DNA of 64,000 nucleotides from Achromobacter sp. HZ34 (lineage in GTDB: Bacteria > Pseudomonadota > Gammaproteobacteria > Burkholderiales > Burkholderiaceae_B): contig NZ_NJIX01000006.1 in NCBI RefSeq assembly GCF_002209485.1, positions 372,001-436,000 on the forward strand, written 5' to 3'. Under the pieces are notes generated by a model. It was not told the DNA's origin. It was given only the letters and a program-made list of their open reading frames with translations, and did no database searches. Below are positions 1-9,549 of the stretch, piece by piece (the stretch's first letter is position 1; every line of letters starts with the position of its first letter). Position numbers and translations under genes: made by a program.

Positions 1-525
1 CTTGTATGTGGGCGCCAGCCACTGCGCTTGTCCCCACTGCGTCAGCGAGTAGAGGTACGCATCAGCCACCGAGTAATGCCCCATCAGGTAGTCGCAAGTG
101 GCAAGTTGCTCGTCGATCCAGCGGTAGCGTTGCTCCAGTTTGGGCTTGGCCGTTTCGGTGCCGTAAGCCCCGGCCAGCCGGGCATAGAGCAGGGGAATGA
201 ATCCCTTGTGGATCTCGGATGACAGAAAACCCAGCCACTCCTGTAAACGATATCGATCGAGGGACCCATGCGCCGGCGCCAGATTTGCCTGGGGCTTCAT
301 ATCCGCCAGGTATTGGACGATGGCGCTGCCCTCGCGCAGCAACGTCCCATCGTCCAGTTCCAGCAGCGGCACATACCCGAAGGGGCTGAGTTCACGGAAA
401 TCACGCCCGTCGTCGGTGTGATGGGTTTTATGGTCGACTTTCACCAGGTCGACGTCGAGGCCCAACTCGTTGATGACGATGTGTGGCGACAGTGAGCATG
501 CGGCAGGTATGTAATACAGCTTCAT
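1..525 (-). CDS. glutathione S-transferase, beta class, C-terminus cut by window edge
   Basis: Reading leftward from ATG at 525 gives 175 codons that run off the window without a stop. The N-terminus MKLYYIPAACSLSPHIVINE matches the thioredoxin-like domain of bacterial GstA-type enzymes, with Cys10 at the position used by beta-class enzymes. The glutathione-contacting segment (GYVPLLELDDG, then REGSAIVQYL) follows, and the all-helical C-terminal domain begins near residue 90 (LQEWLGFLSSEIHKGF) with a later SVADAYLY motif. The family conjugates glutathione to electrophiles in the cytosol. It is transcribed divergently from the HxlR regulator at 650, a common pairing for redox or electrophile response. 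The family call is firm; the substrate is unknown. Confidence 0.93.
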   Translation of the reverse strand, partial: MKLYYIPAACSLSPHIVINELGLDVDLVKVDHKTHHTDDGRDFRELSPFGYVPLLELDDGTLLREGSAIVQYLADMKPQANLAPAHGSLDRYRLQEWLGFLSSEIHKGFIPLLYARLAGAYGTETAKPKLEQRYRWIDEQLATCDYLMGHYSVADAYLYSLTQWGQAQWLAPTYK

Positions 526-609
526 TCCCAAATCCATAAGGGAGCAAGGCGGAAGGCTTTGCGTGCCCCGGATTGTGTGGGTGAAAGTATAAAAAATGAA
601 GTAGGCACT

Positions 610-632
610 AAAATGTCATGTAGCGACATTTT
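610..632. promoter_or_regulatory. inverted repeat, candidate HxlR operator
   Basis: A perfect 8-base inverted repeat (AAAATGTC, 7-base spacer, GACATTTT) lies in the AT-rich 124-base gap between the divergent GST and hxlR-type genes, 18 bases before the regulator start. Its place and symmetry fit an operator for the dimeric winged-helix regulator, which would control both genes. This is inferred from position and symmetry only. Confidence 0.5.
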
Positions 633-649
633 TTATACCGAGGTCTGAG

Positions 650-988
650 ATGAAGGTCACCGTATCGGGATGTTCCGTTGAGGAAGCCATGCGCCTGCTG
701 GGTGGGCGATGGAGATTGCTTATCGCCTCTTACCTACTCGACGGACCCAAGCGGTTCAATGCGCTGCGTAAGCTGATGCCATCCATCTCGCAGCGCATGC
801 TGACGCTCGATCTGAAAGCCCTTCAAGAGGCGGGCCTGGTGAAGCGGACGGCTTTTCCCACGGTACCCGTGACGGTCGAATATGAATTGACCGAAGACGG
901 CGCAAGGCTGGCGCCGGTGGTCGAGGTCATGCGCGAATTCGGTCTTTGGGCAAAGGAACGCGCCGAGGTAAGTGAACAAGGCGAGTAG
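650..988 (+). CDS. HxlR-family transcriptional regulator
   Basis: This 112-residue protein is of normal HxlR length. It carries the family pattern: a Cys near the N-terminus (SGCSVEEAMRLLGGRW), LLDGPKRFNALRKLMPSIS, the recognition-helix segment QRMLTLDLKALQEAGLV, and a wing ending VEYELTEDGARLAPVV. HxlR proteins are dimeric winged-helix regulators that often respond to electrophiles or quinones through an N-terminal Cys; here Cys8 is a candidate. A GAGGT ribosome site lies 5 bases before ATG 650. It probably regulates the divergent glutathione S-transferase and itself through the repeat at 610-632. Confidence 0.92.
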   Translation: MKVTVSGCSVEEAMRLLGGRWRLLIASYLLDGPKRFNALRKLMPSISQRMLTLDLKALQEAGLVKRTAFPTVPVTVEYELTEDGARLAPVVEVMREFGLWAKERAEVSEQGE

Positions 989-1064
989 GCCAGGTCCGAC
1001 GCCGATCCAAGCGGGAGCGAAACATCCTAGGGCAAATCCCTATCCTTGAAAGCAGTTTTCAAAT

Positions 1065-1097
1065 TGGAAGCCTCTTCCAAAATTGAAGAGGCTTCCA
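1065..1097. promoter_or_regulatory. 13-base inverted repeat upstream of iclR-type gene
   Basis: TGGAAGCCTCTTC at 1065-1077 is the exact reverse complement of GAAGAGGCTTCCA at 1085-1097, with a 7-base spacer. The left arm also contains a smaller palindrome, TTGGAA-5-TTCCAA at 1064-1080. It sits 35 bases before ATG 1133 of the IclR regulator. This is the usual place for an autoregulatory operator and argues against the upstream TTG start at 1046, which would put the repeat inside the coding region. Confidence 0.55.
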
Positions 1098-1132
1098 TAG
1101 AATGGCGTCACGCCTCTTACCGACGTGACGCC

Positions 1133-1942
1133 ATGAGCAACATCATCGACCGCTGCTTCACCATCCTCCAGGAACTCTCCTACCACCGGGACGGCCGGAC
1201 TCTGTCCGAGCTGGCGGAAAAAGCAGGCATTCCCCTCAGCGCGACCCATCGCATCCTCAACGACCTCATCGCCGCCGGCTACGTCCGCAAAGACGAGCGG
1301 CACGGCGAATTCACGCTGACGATGTCGATCGTCTCCCTGGCCCTGCGTCACCTGAGCTCCGGCGGCATCGTCGATGTCGCCCAGCCCATCCTCGAACGGC
1401 TGGCTGCCAAGAGCAAGGAACTGGTCCGCCTGGCCGTTGTAGACGAGGACCAACTCATCTACGTCGCCAAGGCCCAAGGCGCTACCGTCGGCCTGCGCTA
1501 CGACCCGGAAATGGGCCAGCCCGTCACCCTCTCATGCAGCGCGGCCGGCATGGTGTGGCTCGGAACAAAATCCGAGGACGAAGCCCTGCGCCTGGTCGCC
1601 AAGCAAGGCCTGGGCGACCCCAAGGACTACGGCCCGGACGCCCCCGCCACGATCAAATCCCTGATGACCCTGGTCGAAGCCACGAAAGCCCCCGGCTACG
1701 CCACCACCGTCAACGTCTTCCTTCCCGGCATGAGTTCCATGGCCACGCCGGTATTCGGCCCGAACAAGGATGTCCTGGCCGTGCTGATCATCGCCGGCCC
1801 CACGACCCGCCTCACCCAGGCTCGCATGGATGAACTGAGCACCGCGCTCATCGAAACCGCCAGCGAGCTAGGCGCCGCCAGCGCCATTTCCCCCATCTTT
1901 CAACGTCGTCCAAACCAGCCCCTGCCCACCCGCAAATCCTAG
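1133..1942 (+). CDS. IclR-family transcriptional regulator
   Basis: The 269-residue protein has the IclR layout. An N-terminal winged helix (RCFTILQELSY, then TLSELAEKAGIPLSATHRIL) is followed by an effector domain with the typical LAAKSKELVRLAVVDEDQLIYVAKAQG and a late GMSSMATPVF segment. The frame is open to TTG 1046, but ATG 1133 fits the family N-terminus and leaves the inverted repeat at 1065-1097 outside the gene; no strong ribosome site supports either start. It lies 47 bases upstream of a TRAP transporter operon on the same strand and probably controls it. The effector is unknown, likely the transported acid or a derivative. Confidence 0.93.
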   Translation: MSNIIDRCFTILQELSYHRDGRTLSELAEKAGIPLSATHRILNDLIAAGYVRKDERHGEFTLTMSIVSLALRHLSSGGIVDVAQPILERLAAKSKELVRLAVVDEDQLIYVAKAQGATVGLRYDPEMGQPVTLSCSAAGMVWLGTKSEDEALRLVAKQGLGDPKDYGPDAPATIKSLMTLVEATKAPGYATTVNVFLPGMSSMATPVFGPNKDVLAVLIIAGPTTRLTQARMDELSTALIETASELGAASAISPIFQRRPNQPLPTRKS

Positions 1943-1989
1943 GGCTTTCCCCGCAACGCTTGGTCAAAATACCCATAACGGAGACAACC

Positions 1990-3009
1990 ATGGCCAAACC
2001 CCTGACCCGCCGCAACTTGCTCGGCGCGCTAGCTGCCGCCCCTGTCCTGAGCCTGCCCTTCATGTCGCGGGCCCGCGCCGCGGAATACGTGTTCAAGGTT
2101 GCCCACCCATTGGCGGCCAATCACCCCACCAATCTGCGTCTGCAGCAGGCGGCCGACCGCATCGCCAAGGACACGGATGGCCGCATCGAGCTGCGCCTTT
2201 TCCCCAATAACCAATTGGGCGGCGAAGTGGATCTCCTCAACCAGGTCCGCTCGGGTGCAGTGGAGATGTTCGTGGTCGGCGGCCTGATCGCTTCCAGCGT
2301 CGTGCCCATGGCCGCCCTGGACGGTGTCGGTTTCGTGTTCAAGGACTCGGCCGCGGTGATGAAAGGCATGGATGGTGAACTGGGTACGCTGATCCGCAAT
2401 TCGCTCAAGCAAGCCAATCTGTATGCGCCAGCCACCGTGTGGGACTACGGCTTTCGTCAGGTCACCTCGTCGACGCGCGCCATCAAGACGGTGGGCGATA
2501 TCGGCGGCATGAAAATCCGCGTGCCCGGCGCCGCCGCCTACGTCGACCTGTTCAAGGCCTTGGGCGCCGCGCCTACCAGCATCCAGTTCAACGAGGTCTA
2601 TCCGGCCCTGCAGACGAAGATCGTCGATGGCCAGGAAAACCCGCTGGGCGTGATCGTGACGTCGAAGTTCTTCGAAGTGCAGAAGTACTGCTCGCTGACG
2701 AATCACATCTGGCAAGGGAACTGGGTCCTGATCAACGGCCGCGTCTGGCGCAATCTGCCGGGCAATCTGCAAGAGATCGTCGAGAAACGCCTGAACGAAG
2801 CCGGCCTGGCCCAGCGCCAGGACCTGGCGGGCCAGGAACAGTCCTACAAGGACGCCATCGCCAAGGGCGGCGTGGCCTTCAACGCCGTGGACGTGGACTC
2901 GTTCCGCAAGAAGCTCACGGCCGCCGGCTATTACGGCGACGCCCGCAAGAAATTCGGCGACGCCGCCTGGAAGGTGCTGGAGCAGGCCGCCGGCGGGGAA
3001 CTGGCATGA
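1990..3009 (+). CDS. TRAP transporter periplasmic substrate-binding protein (DctP family)
   Basis: The 339-residue protein starts at ATG 1990, 5 bases after GGAGAC. The export signal has a twin-arginine-like start (LTRRNLLGAL) and ends at about residue 31 (SRARA-AEYVFKVAHP). DctP features follow: AANHPTNLRLQQAADRIA, the ligand-carboxylate segment GGMKIRVPG with its conserved Arg, and the helix IQFNEVYPALQTKIVDGQENPL. Such proteins capture organic acids, commonly C4-dicarboxylates, keto acids or aromatic acids, and deliver them to a DctQM permease. The stop overlaps the next gene by 4 bases (ATGA), so the two are translationally coupled. The substrate cannot be read from the sequence. Confidence 0.95.
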   Translation: MAKPLTRRNLLGALAAAPVLSLPFMSRARAAEYVFKVAHPLAANHPTNLRLQQAADRIAKDTDGRIELRLFPNNQLGGEVDLLNQVRSGAVEMFVVGGLIASSVVPMAALDGVGFVFKDSAAVMKGMDGELGTLIRNSLKQANLYAPATVWDYGFRQVTSSTRAIKTVGDIGGMKIRVPGAAAYVDLFKALGAAPTSIQFNEVYPALQTKIVDGQENPLGVIVTSKFFEVQKYCSLTNHIWQGNWVLINGRVWRNLPGNLQEIVEKRLNEAGLAQRQDLAGQEQSYKDAIAKGGVAFNAVDVDSFRKKLTAAGYYGDARKKFGDAAWKVLEQAAGGELA

Positions 3010-4877
3010 GCCTCGCCCCGGCGCCGCGTATCGCGCAAGCAGCGCCAGCCCCGCGCTGGCTGGAAATCATCGATGCCGGCCTGGGGCGCGTCGTGGACCT
3101 GGTGGCGGCCGCGCTCATCGTGGCCGAAGTCTGCCTGTTGTTCGCGGGGGTGATCGCCCGCTACGCGCTGCACAGCCCTATCGTCTGGTCCGACGAGATG
3201 GCCGGCAGCCTGTTTCTCTGGCTAGGCATGCTGGGCGCCGCCATCGCCCTGCGCAAAGGCGAGCACCTGGCCTTCAGCGCACTGAGCCGTGGCGCATCGC
3301 CGAAGATGCAGGTGATGCTGCGCGCGACCGTCATGGCCGTGGTCTTCGTGACGCTGTGCCTGATGCTGCATCCCGCCATGGACTACGTGGAAGACGAGTC
3401 TTTTGCCGTGTTGCCCAACCTGGGCGTGCCGGCAAGCTGGCGCGTGTTCGGCATCGAGCTGGGTGTCGTCCTCCTGTTGGTGACCGTTCTTCTGCAAGCC
3501 GCCAAGGCCAGGCTGGTGCTGGCGACGGTCGCCGCGGCGGTGGCGCTGGCTGTCATCGGCGCGGGGCTGTGGGCCGTCGCGCCCTGGCTGATCAAGATCG
3601 GTAACCTGAATCTGTTGGTGTTCTTCGTCGTAATCGTGGGCGTGGCGATCTTCATCGGTGTGCCCATCGGATTCTCATTCGGTATCGCGACGCTGAGCTA
3701 TCTGTCGCTGACCACCACCACGCCCATGAGCGTCGTCGTCAACCGGCTCGACCAGGGCATGTCCCAGCCCTTGCTGCTGGCGATTCCGCTGTTCATCTTC
3801 CTGGGCCTGTTGATCGACGTTACGGGTTTCGCCAAGTCCATCATCGCGTTCCTGGCGGCGTTGCTGGGTTTCGTGCGGGGCGGCCTTTACTACGTACTGC
3901 TGGTGGCGATGCTGCTGGTGTCGGGTATCTCGGGATCCAAGGTCGCCGACATGGCCGCGATCGCGCCCGGACTCTTCCCGGAGATGCGCAAACGCGGTGC
4001 CAAGGACGGTGACCTGGTCGCCTTGCTCGCCGGTTCGGCGGCCATGGCCGATACCATTCCGCCCAGCATCGTGCTGATCACCTTGGGTTCGGTCACGGGC
4101 ATCTCCATCGCCAGCCTGTTCGCCGCAGGGCTGCTGCCGGCCTTGCTGCTGGCGGTCTTCCTGGCTGCGTTGACGTTCGTCCGCTCACGCGCCGAACCCA
4201 AGCCGGCCGAGTCCCGTCCGGACTGGCGCGTGATCCGGACTTCCTTCGTTGCCGCGCTTCCCGCGATCGCATTGCCTTTCGTCATTCGTTGGGCCGTGGT
4301 CGAAGGCGTCGCCACGGCCACGGAGGTATCGACCATCGGCATTGTCTACGCACTGGTCGTCAGCGTGCTGATCTACCGCCCGGTTCAGTGGAATCGCTTC
4401 TATCCGGCATTGGTCGAGACCGCGTCGCTGTCGGGCGCCATCCTGTTCGTGATCGGCACGGCCACGGGCATGGCCTGGGCTCTGACTCAATCGGGCTTCT
4501 CCAGCGACCTCGCTCGCGGCATGACGGCGATATCCGGCGGCGCCTATGGATTCCTCGCGATCACGGTCGTGGTGTTTCTTCTGCTGGGCAACATCCTGGA
4601 GGGTATCCCGGCCATCCTGCTATTCGCGCCCTTGCTGCTGCCTGTCTCCCATACCTTCGGCATCAACGACGTGCACTACGCGATGGTGGTGGTGGTCGCC
4701 ATGAGCATCGGCTTGTTCGCGCCGCCGTTCGGCATCGGTTTCTATGCGGCCTGCGCCATCGGCAAGGTGACGCCTGACGCGGTGATCCGGCATATGTGGC
4801 GCTATCTGGCGGTGCTGGTATTGGGATTGATCGTGATCGCGGCCGTGCCGGCGGTCTCCACGGTATTTATCAGGTGA
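3006..4877 (+). CDS. TRAP transporter fused permease (DctQ-DctM)
   Basis: The protein has 623 residues from ATG 3006, the start that overlaps the stop of the binding-protein gene; the frame is open farther upstream but that part is antisense-like. The first ~190 residues form the four-helix DctQ domain (GVIARYALHSPIVWSDEMAG, LRKGEHLAF). The rest is the large DctM domain with FIGVPIGFSFGIA, IPLFIFLGLLID, the GSAAMADTIPPSIVLI motif and a final SIGLFAPPFGIGFY. It is a sodium-coupled secondary transporter in the inner membrane that takes substrate from the periplasmic receptor. QM fusion is well known in TRAP systems. The operon is probably regulated by the IclR gene at 1133. Confidence 0.95.
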   Translation: MSLAPAPRIAQAAPAPRWLEIIDAGLGRVVDLVAAALIVAEVCLLFAGVIARYALHSPIVWSDEMAGSLFLWLGMLGAAIALRKGEHLAFSALSRGASPKMQVMLRATVMAVVFVTLCLMLHPAMDYVEDESFAVLPNLGVPASWRVFGIELGVVLLLVTVLLQAAKARLVLATVAAAVALAVIGAGLWAVAPWLIKIGNLNLLVFFVVIVGVAIFIGVPIGFSFGIATLSYLSLTTTTPMSVVVNRLDQGMSQPLLLAIPLFIFLGLLIDVTGFAKSIIAFLAALLGFVRGGLYYVLLVAMLLVSGISGSKVADMAAIAPGLFPEMRKRGAKDGDLVALLAGSAAMADTIPPSIVLITLGSVTGISIASLFAAGLLPALLLAVFLAALTFVRSRAEPKPAESRPDWRVIRTSFVAALPAIALPFVIRWAVVEGVATATEVSTIGIVYALVVSVLIYRPVQWNRFYPALVETASLSGAILFVIGTATGMAWALTQSGFSSDLARGMTAISGGAYGFLAITVVVFLLLGNILEGIPAILLFAPLLLPVSHTFGINDVHYAMVVVVAMSIGLFAPPFGIGFYAACAIGKVTPDAVIRHMWRYLAVLVLGLIVIAAVPAVSTVFIR

Positions 4878-4884
4878 AGAGAAT

Positions 4885-5568
4885 ATGGCGCTATTAGGTA
4901 AGGCCGCGTTGGCCATGTGGTGGAATATGGCCGGGCCCATGAAGCCGGAATTCGAAGACTGGCACACGCATGAACATTTTCCGGAACGGTTGCGTGTGCC
5001 GGGTTTCCTGCGCAGTTCGCGCTGGACCGAGAACGGGGGCGGGGAAGGGGTGTTCGTCATCTATGAACTGGACACGCATGGGGTGCTGTCGTCGCCGGCT
5101 TATCTTGCGCGGCTCAACGATCCCACGCCGTGGTCGCGCAAGCTGATGCCCTATCACCGGGACATGGTGCGCTGCCAATCCCACGTCCTGGTCTCGCACG
5201 GCAGCCTGGCCGGACGGCATGCCGTCACGTTGCGGCTGACAGGGGAGGGACCTGAAGGGATCGATCGCTTATGCCGCGATCTGCCGCAACGGCTGGCCTC
5301 GCTGGCGGGACGGCCAGGTTTCATCGGTGCGCATCTGCTGCGCCATGAGACGCCGGCCATCGCGCAGACCACGGAGCAGAAGATCCGCGGAACGCCCGAT
5401 CAGGTCGCTGACGTGGTCGTGCTGTTGACTGGGTACGACGCGGCGGCGCTGGCGGCCGTCGCGGCGGAATTGGACGCAGCTACGCTTCGAGCTTCAGGCG
5501 CGTCCGCGGCGCCGGTGGTGGGAACCTATACGCTGTCGCATTCGGCGCTGCCGGCGGATGTTGCTTGA
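4885..5568 (+). CDS. uncharacterised protein with dimeric alpha-beta barrel-like repeats
   Basis: The gene begins 7 bases after the TRAP permease stop, so it is almost certainly the last gene of that operon. The 227-residue product has no signal peptide. The first half carries WWNMAGPMKPEFEDWHTHEH followed by FPERLRVPGFLRSSRW, resembling ferredoxin-like EthD/Dabb proteins that fold as dimeric barrels; the second half (TLRLTGEGPEGIDRLC, GRPGFIGAHLLRHE) looks like a second copy. The His pair in the first half could be catalytic or bind a ligand. I do not recognise a precise family. The context suggests it helps metabolise the substrate imported by the TRAP system. Confidence 0.72.
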   Translation: MALLGKAALAMWWNMAGPMKPEFEDWHTHEHFPERLRVPGFLRSSRWTENGGGEGVFVIYELDTHGVLSSPAYLARLNDPTPWSRKLMPYHRDMVRCQSHVLVSHGSLAGRHAVTLRLTGEGPEGIDRLCRDLPQRLASLAGRPGFIGAHLLRHETPAIAQTTEQKIRGTPDQVADVVVLLTGYDAAALAAVAAELDAATLRASGASAAPVVGTYTLSHSALPADVA

Positions 5569-5571
5569 CGC

Positions 5572-6345
5572 CTACTTCACCGCCGCGACAGCGGAATCAC
5601 GGTACGCCACCGCGTACATGGCCGTCACCACGAACGTGACAAGGACGCAGAGCCCCGTGCCCACGATGACCTGGACCAGCCCGACACCGGTGTAATAGTG
5701 CTTCAGCGAGTAGGCAAGCCCATAAGTCTCCCCGGCAACGCTCACCAGCACGAGCAGCATCAGTATCAAAGGCCAGCGTCGGTAAGGCATGGCGGCGCGG
5801 TTGCCGCGAAATCCGTACGCCCCGGTCACCGCTGAACGCGGCAGGCTCAAGCCTAAGACCGAGAGCGCGTACAGCACAGGCAGCCAGATCAGCGCCAGCA
5901 CCGCCAGCAACGTCTCGGCGAACACCATGTCTGTTGGAGCATCCATCACGCCGTACAGGATGTACGGCACATCCCCTGTGATGCGTCCCAGTATCGCCAC
6001 CGGGACGGTGATTGCAGCGAGCAGAACCAGATGCTGGGCCTCTCCCAAGCCGCCAGGAGCCGAGGACGCCGTGCCCTGCGCATCACCCAGGACGACCACC
6101 ATATGCCAGGCGTACGTCATCCGGGCCAGCGCTATCACATTGACCCACGCCAGCATGACGAACAGCTGATCGCTGGGCTTGTACATCGTGGACACCAGCA
6201 AGGCGAACGGCAGCGTGAGGGTAAACGCCAGCAGCGCCCACGGCGCCGCACCCAGCATGGCCCGTCCCTGCCGCCGTATGGCACCCGCCGTCGCCGCAAT
6301 AAACCGCCATGCCCCAAGTTTTCTCGACACGAGCTTCCTTCGCAC
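5572..6345 (-). CDS. hypothetical multi-pass inner membrane protein
   Basis: The 257-residue protein starts at GTG 6345 (VRRKLVSRKLGAW in codons). About six hydrophobic helices can be seen: roughly residues 30-50 (ALLAFTLTLPFALLVS), 62-80, 105-125 (LVLLAAITVPVAIL), 140-165, 190-210 (LILMLLVLVSVAG) and 220-245. The last helix pair resembles Yip1-type membrane proteins, but this is weak. It is convergent with the TRAP operon (3-base gap) and divergent from serS. The function is unknown and no catalytic motif is visible. Confidence 0.75.
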   Translation of the reverse strand: MRRKLVSRKLGAWRFIAATAGAIRRQGRAMLGAAPWALLAFTLTLPFALLVSTMYKPSDQLFVMLAWVNVIALARMTYAWHMVVVLGDAQGTASSAPGGLGEAQHLVLLAAITVPVAILGRITGDVPYILYGVMDAPTDMVFAETLLAVLALIWLPVLYALSVLGLSLPRSAVTGAYGFRGNRAAMPYRRWPLILMLLVLVSVAGETYGLAYSLKHYYTGVGLVQVIVGTGLCVLVTFVVTAMYAVAYRDSAVAAVK

Positions 6346-6348
6346 TGA

Positions 6349-7893
<1,545 letters not shown>

Positions 7894-7906
7894 GGCGTCA
7901 AACAAC

Positions 7907-7945
7907 AAAAAGCGCTGCATGGTTCAAAACCATGCAGCGCTTTTT
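7907..7945. terminator. rho-independent terminator after serS
   Basis: A near-perfect hairpin is formed by arms 7911-7924 (AGCGCTGCATGGTT) and 7928-7941 around a 3-base loop, flanked by an A run on the left and a T run on the right. It ends serS 14 bases after its stop. The A run also lets it act leftward for the convergent gene at 8020-8361. Confidence 0.93.
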
Positions 7946-8019
7946 TATCGACTTCGATCAGGCCGCACGATGGCGGCCTGACGAGATCTAGTCCGGCGCG
8001 CGGTCAGGCGCGCCTGGGT

Positions 8020-8361
8020 TTAACGGTGCCAGCCGGGGCCGCCGTGAGGACCGCCGTGATAGCCGCCGCGGTAATAGGGGCGCGGGCCGCCATGGTAGTA
8101 ACCGCCACGATATCCGCCGTAGATGACGGGACCGGGGTAGTAATACGGACGGGGCGCGACCACGACCGGGGGCGCATAGACCGGCGCCGCGTAGACAGGA
8201 GGCGGTGCCACATAAACCGGGGCCGGTGCAACATAGACGGGCGCCGGGGCCACCAGGGGCGGGATGCCGATGGCGATACCCACGTCCACACGCGCCATGG
8301 CCGCACTGGAAATCATCAGGGCGGCAGCCCCAAGTCCCGCAACGATCAAACGCTTATTCAT
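8020..8361 (-). CDS. secreted PXPV-repeat, Gly/Tyr/His-rich small protein
   Basis: The 113-residue protein is chosen from ATG 8361, preceded by GGAACATC as ribosome site; a longer in-frame ATG at 8424 lacks that support. A signal peptide (MNKRLIVAGLGAAALMISSA, cleavage near AMA-RVDV) is followed by repeats of PVYVAP type, APAPVYVAPAPVY and APPPVYAAPVYAPP, then a tail rich in Gly, Tyr and His (GGYRGGYYHGGPRPYY). Proteins of this PXPV-repeat kind are small exported proteins of unknown function in Bordetella relatives; the tail could bind metals or envelope polymers. It is convergent with serS. Confidence 0.8.
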   Translation of the reverse strand: MNKRLIVAGLGAAALMISSAAMARVDVGIAIGIPPLVAPAPVYVAPAPVYVAPPPVYAAPVYAPPVVVAPRPYYYPGPVIYGGYRGGYYHGGPRPYYRGGYHGGPHGGPGWHR

Positions 8362-8827
8362 GATGTTCCTACGCTTTGCCGCCTGAGCGGCCAAGTTAAT
8401 GACAACGACCCCATTGTCCTTCAAACCTCCTGTTCCAGACCTTTCAGGGCAAGGAGAAGTGGCGACAATCCTATACAGCTTCCCGATAGGTTTGGGCTGT
8501 TTTGTGGATTTGGGGAATTTCTTGGATTTGACCGCAAGGGGAGGGGAGAAGTTCCGAAATCGGGTGAAACAGGTCGGAATTAAAGGGTCCGCGGACGTCG
8601 ATTTTGCAATTGCTTACGTATTTGTGGGCGAGCGCTAGAGTGCCCTGTGGCGGCCTCGCGACGAATCATGATGTTACTAACTTTGAAATCACTGTTCGCT
8701 TTTGCTTGCAACTGCGCAATAAAGTTGTCGAATGACATCGGCACAATCCTGACCTGACTGATTCACTCAGCGCCGTCCATGGTGGGACCGGTGGAGGGAT
8801 CGGTCCTGCTGTCAGGGGAAACACATC
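8362..8827. other. 466-base intergenic stretch
   Basis: The stretch lies between the divergent PXPV-repeat gene and the small gene at 8828. A weak frame at 8399-8638 (79 codons) has no ribosome site and no recognisable features, so I do not call it. The region is less GC-rich than its surroundings and must hold both promoters, but I could not fix boxes with confidence. Confidence 0.4.
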
Positions 8828-9073
8828 ATGAATACTCGAACTGTTAATGGTTTCCGTGTGCGCTGCGCGGTCGAGGCCGTGAATCGCAAGTATTCGATCC
8901 AGATCTGGACGCGTAAATTGGGTGCCAACGCGCCGGAAAAGTGCTGGCCCCTGATGGATGGCCGCCATTTCTCCAGCCAGGATGAGGCGGAGAAAAGCTG
9001 CGCGGTGCTGTTCCAGGGCATCAGCGGCGTGCGCTCCAATGGCGAGCCGGAGTACTCGCGCACCGCAGCGTAA
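8828..9073 (+). CDS. small conserved-looking hypothetical protein
   Basis: The 81-residue protein starts at ATG 8828, 7 bases after a strong AGGGGAA ribosome site. The sequence (MNTRTVNGFRVRCAVEAVNR, then WTRKLGANAPEKCWPLMDGR) has no signal peptide or membrane helix and reads like a compact alpha/beta domain with two Cys residues. Third-position GC is high as in neighbouring genes, which favours real coding. No family recognised. Function unknown. Confidence 0.65.
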   Translation: MNTRTVNGFRVRCAVEAVNRKYSIQIWTRKLGANAPEKCWPLMDGRHFSSQDEAEKSCAVLFQGISGVRSNGEPEYSRTAA

Positions 9074-9186
9074 GTGCCGCTGCCGGCCTTTGCCTTGCCG
9101 GCGCACGCCGGCGGGAACGGTGCATTCATCGACACCTTCCGGCGCCGCCTATACACTGCCCGCTCGTCCAAGGGAGGGGCGGCGGC

Positions 9187-9459
9187 GTGCAATATGAAAA
9201 CCTGTTCTGGGGCATGGCCACGATCGTCGGCCTGGCCATCGTGGGCGGCGGCGTGTTCGCCCTGCTGCGCAACGTGGGCAATTCATTAGGCGCCTGCGTG
9301 ATTCTGGCTACCTTGAATGCCTGTGGGGTACTGTACTTCGCGGGCCACGGGCCCATCGCCGACCAGGCCACCTTGCTGGCCTTGGCGGCTTTCATGTTCA
9401 CACTGGTGATTTCCGCCGCGGCCACCTTGGCCATGCGGCGGGTGTTCCGGCGAACGTAA
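9187..9459 (+). CDS. small hypothetical membrane protein
   Basis: The 90-residue protein starts at GTG 9187 behind AGGGAGGGG. Three hydrophobic helices fill most of it: about residues 8-27 (WGMATIVGLAIVGGGVFALL), 34-52 (GACVILATLNACGVLYF) and 62-82 (TLLALAAFMFTLVISAAATL), ending in a basic RRVFRRT tail on the cytoplasmic side. It follows the 81-residue gene by 113 bases. No family recognised. Confidence 0.65.
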   Translation: MQYENLFWGMATIVGLAIVGGGVFALLRNVGNSLGACVILATLNACGVLYFAGHGPIADQATLLALAAFMFTLVISAAATLAMRRVFRRT

Positions 9460-9549
9460 GCTTCCCGGGCCTGATAAGGCCGGAGTGTCACGGTCGGCGT
9501 GCCTGGCGGCAGGTCGCCCGCAGCTTCCTGGCCATCCCGCAAGCCCGCT

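Noticed and set aside
2439-3005. Upstream extension of the DctQM frame
   Set aside because: It overlaps the binding-protein gene in another frame and is Arg-rich; the ATGA overlap at 3006 marks the true start.
8399-8638. 79-codon rightward ORF between two small genes
   Set aside because: No ribosome site, overlaps the upstream region of the PXPV-repeat gene, no recognisable sequence.
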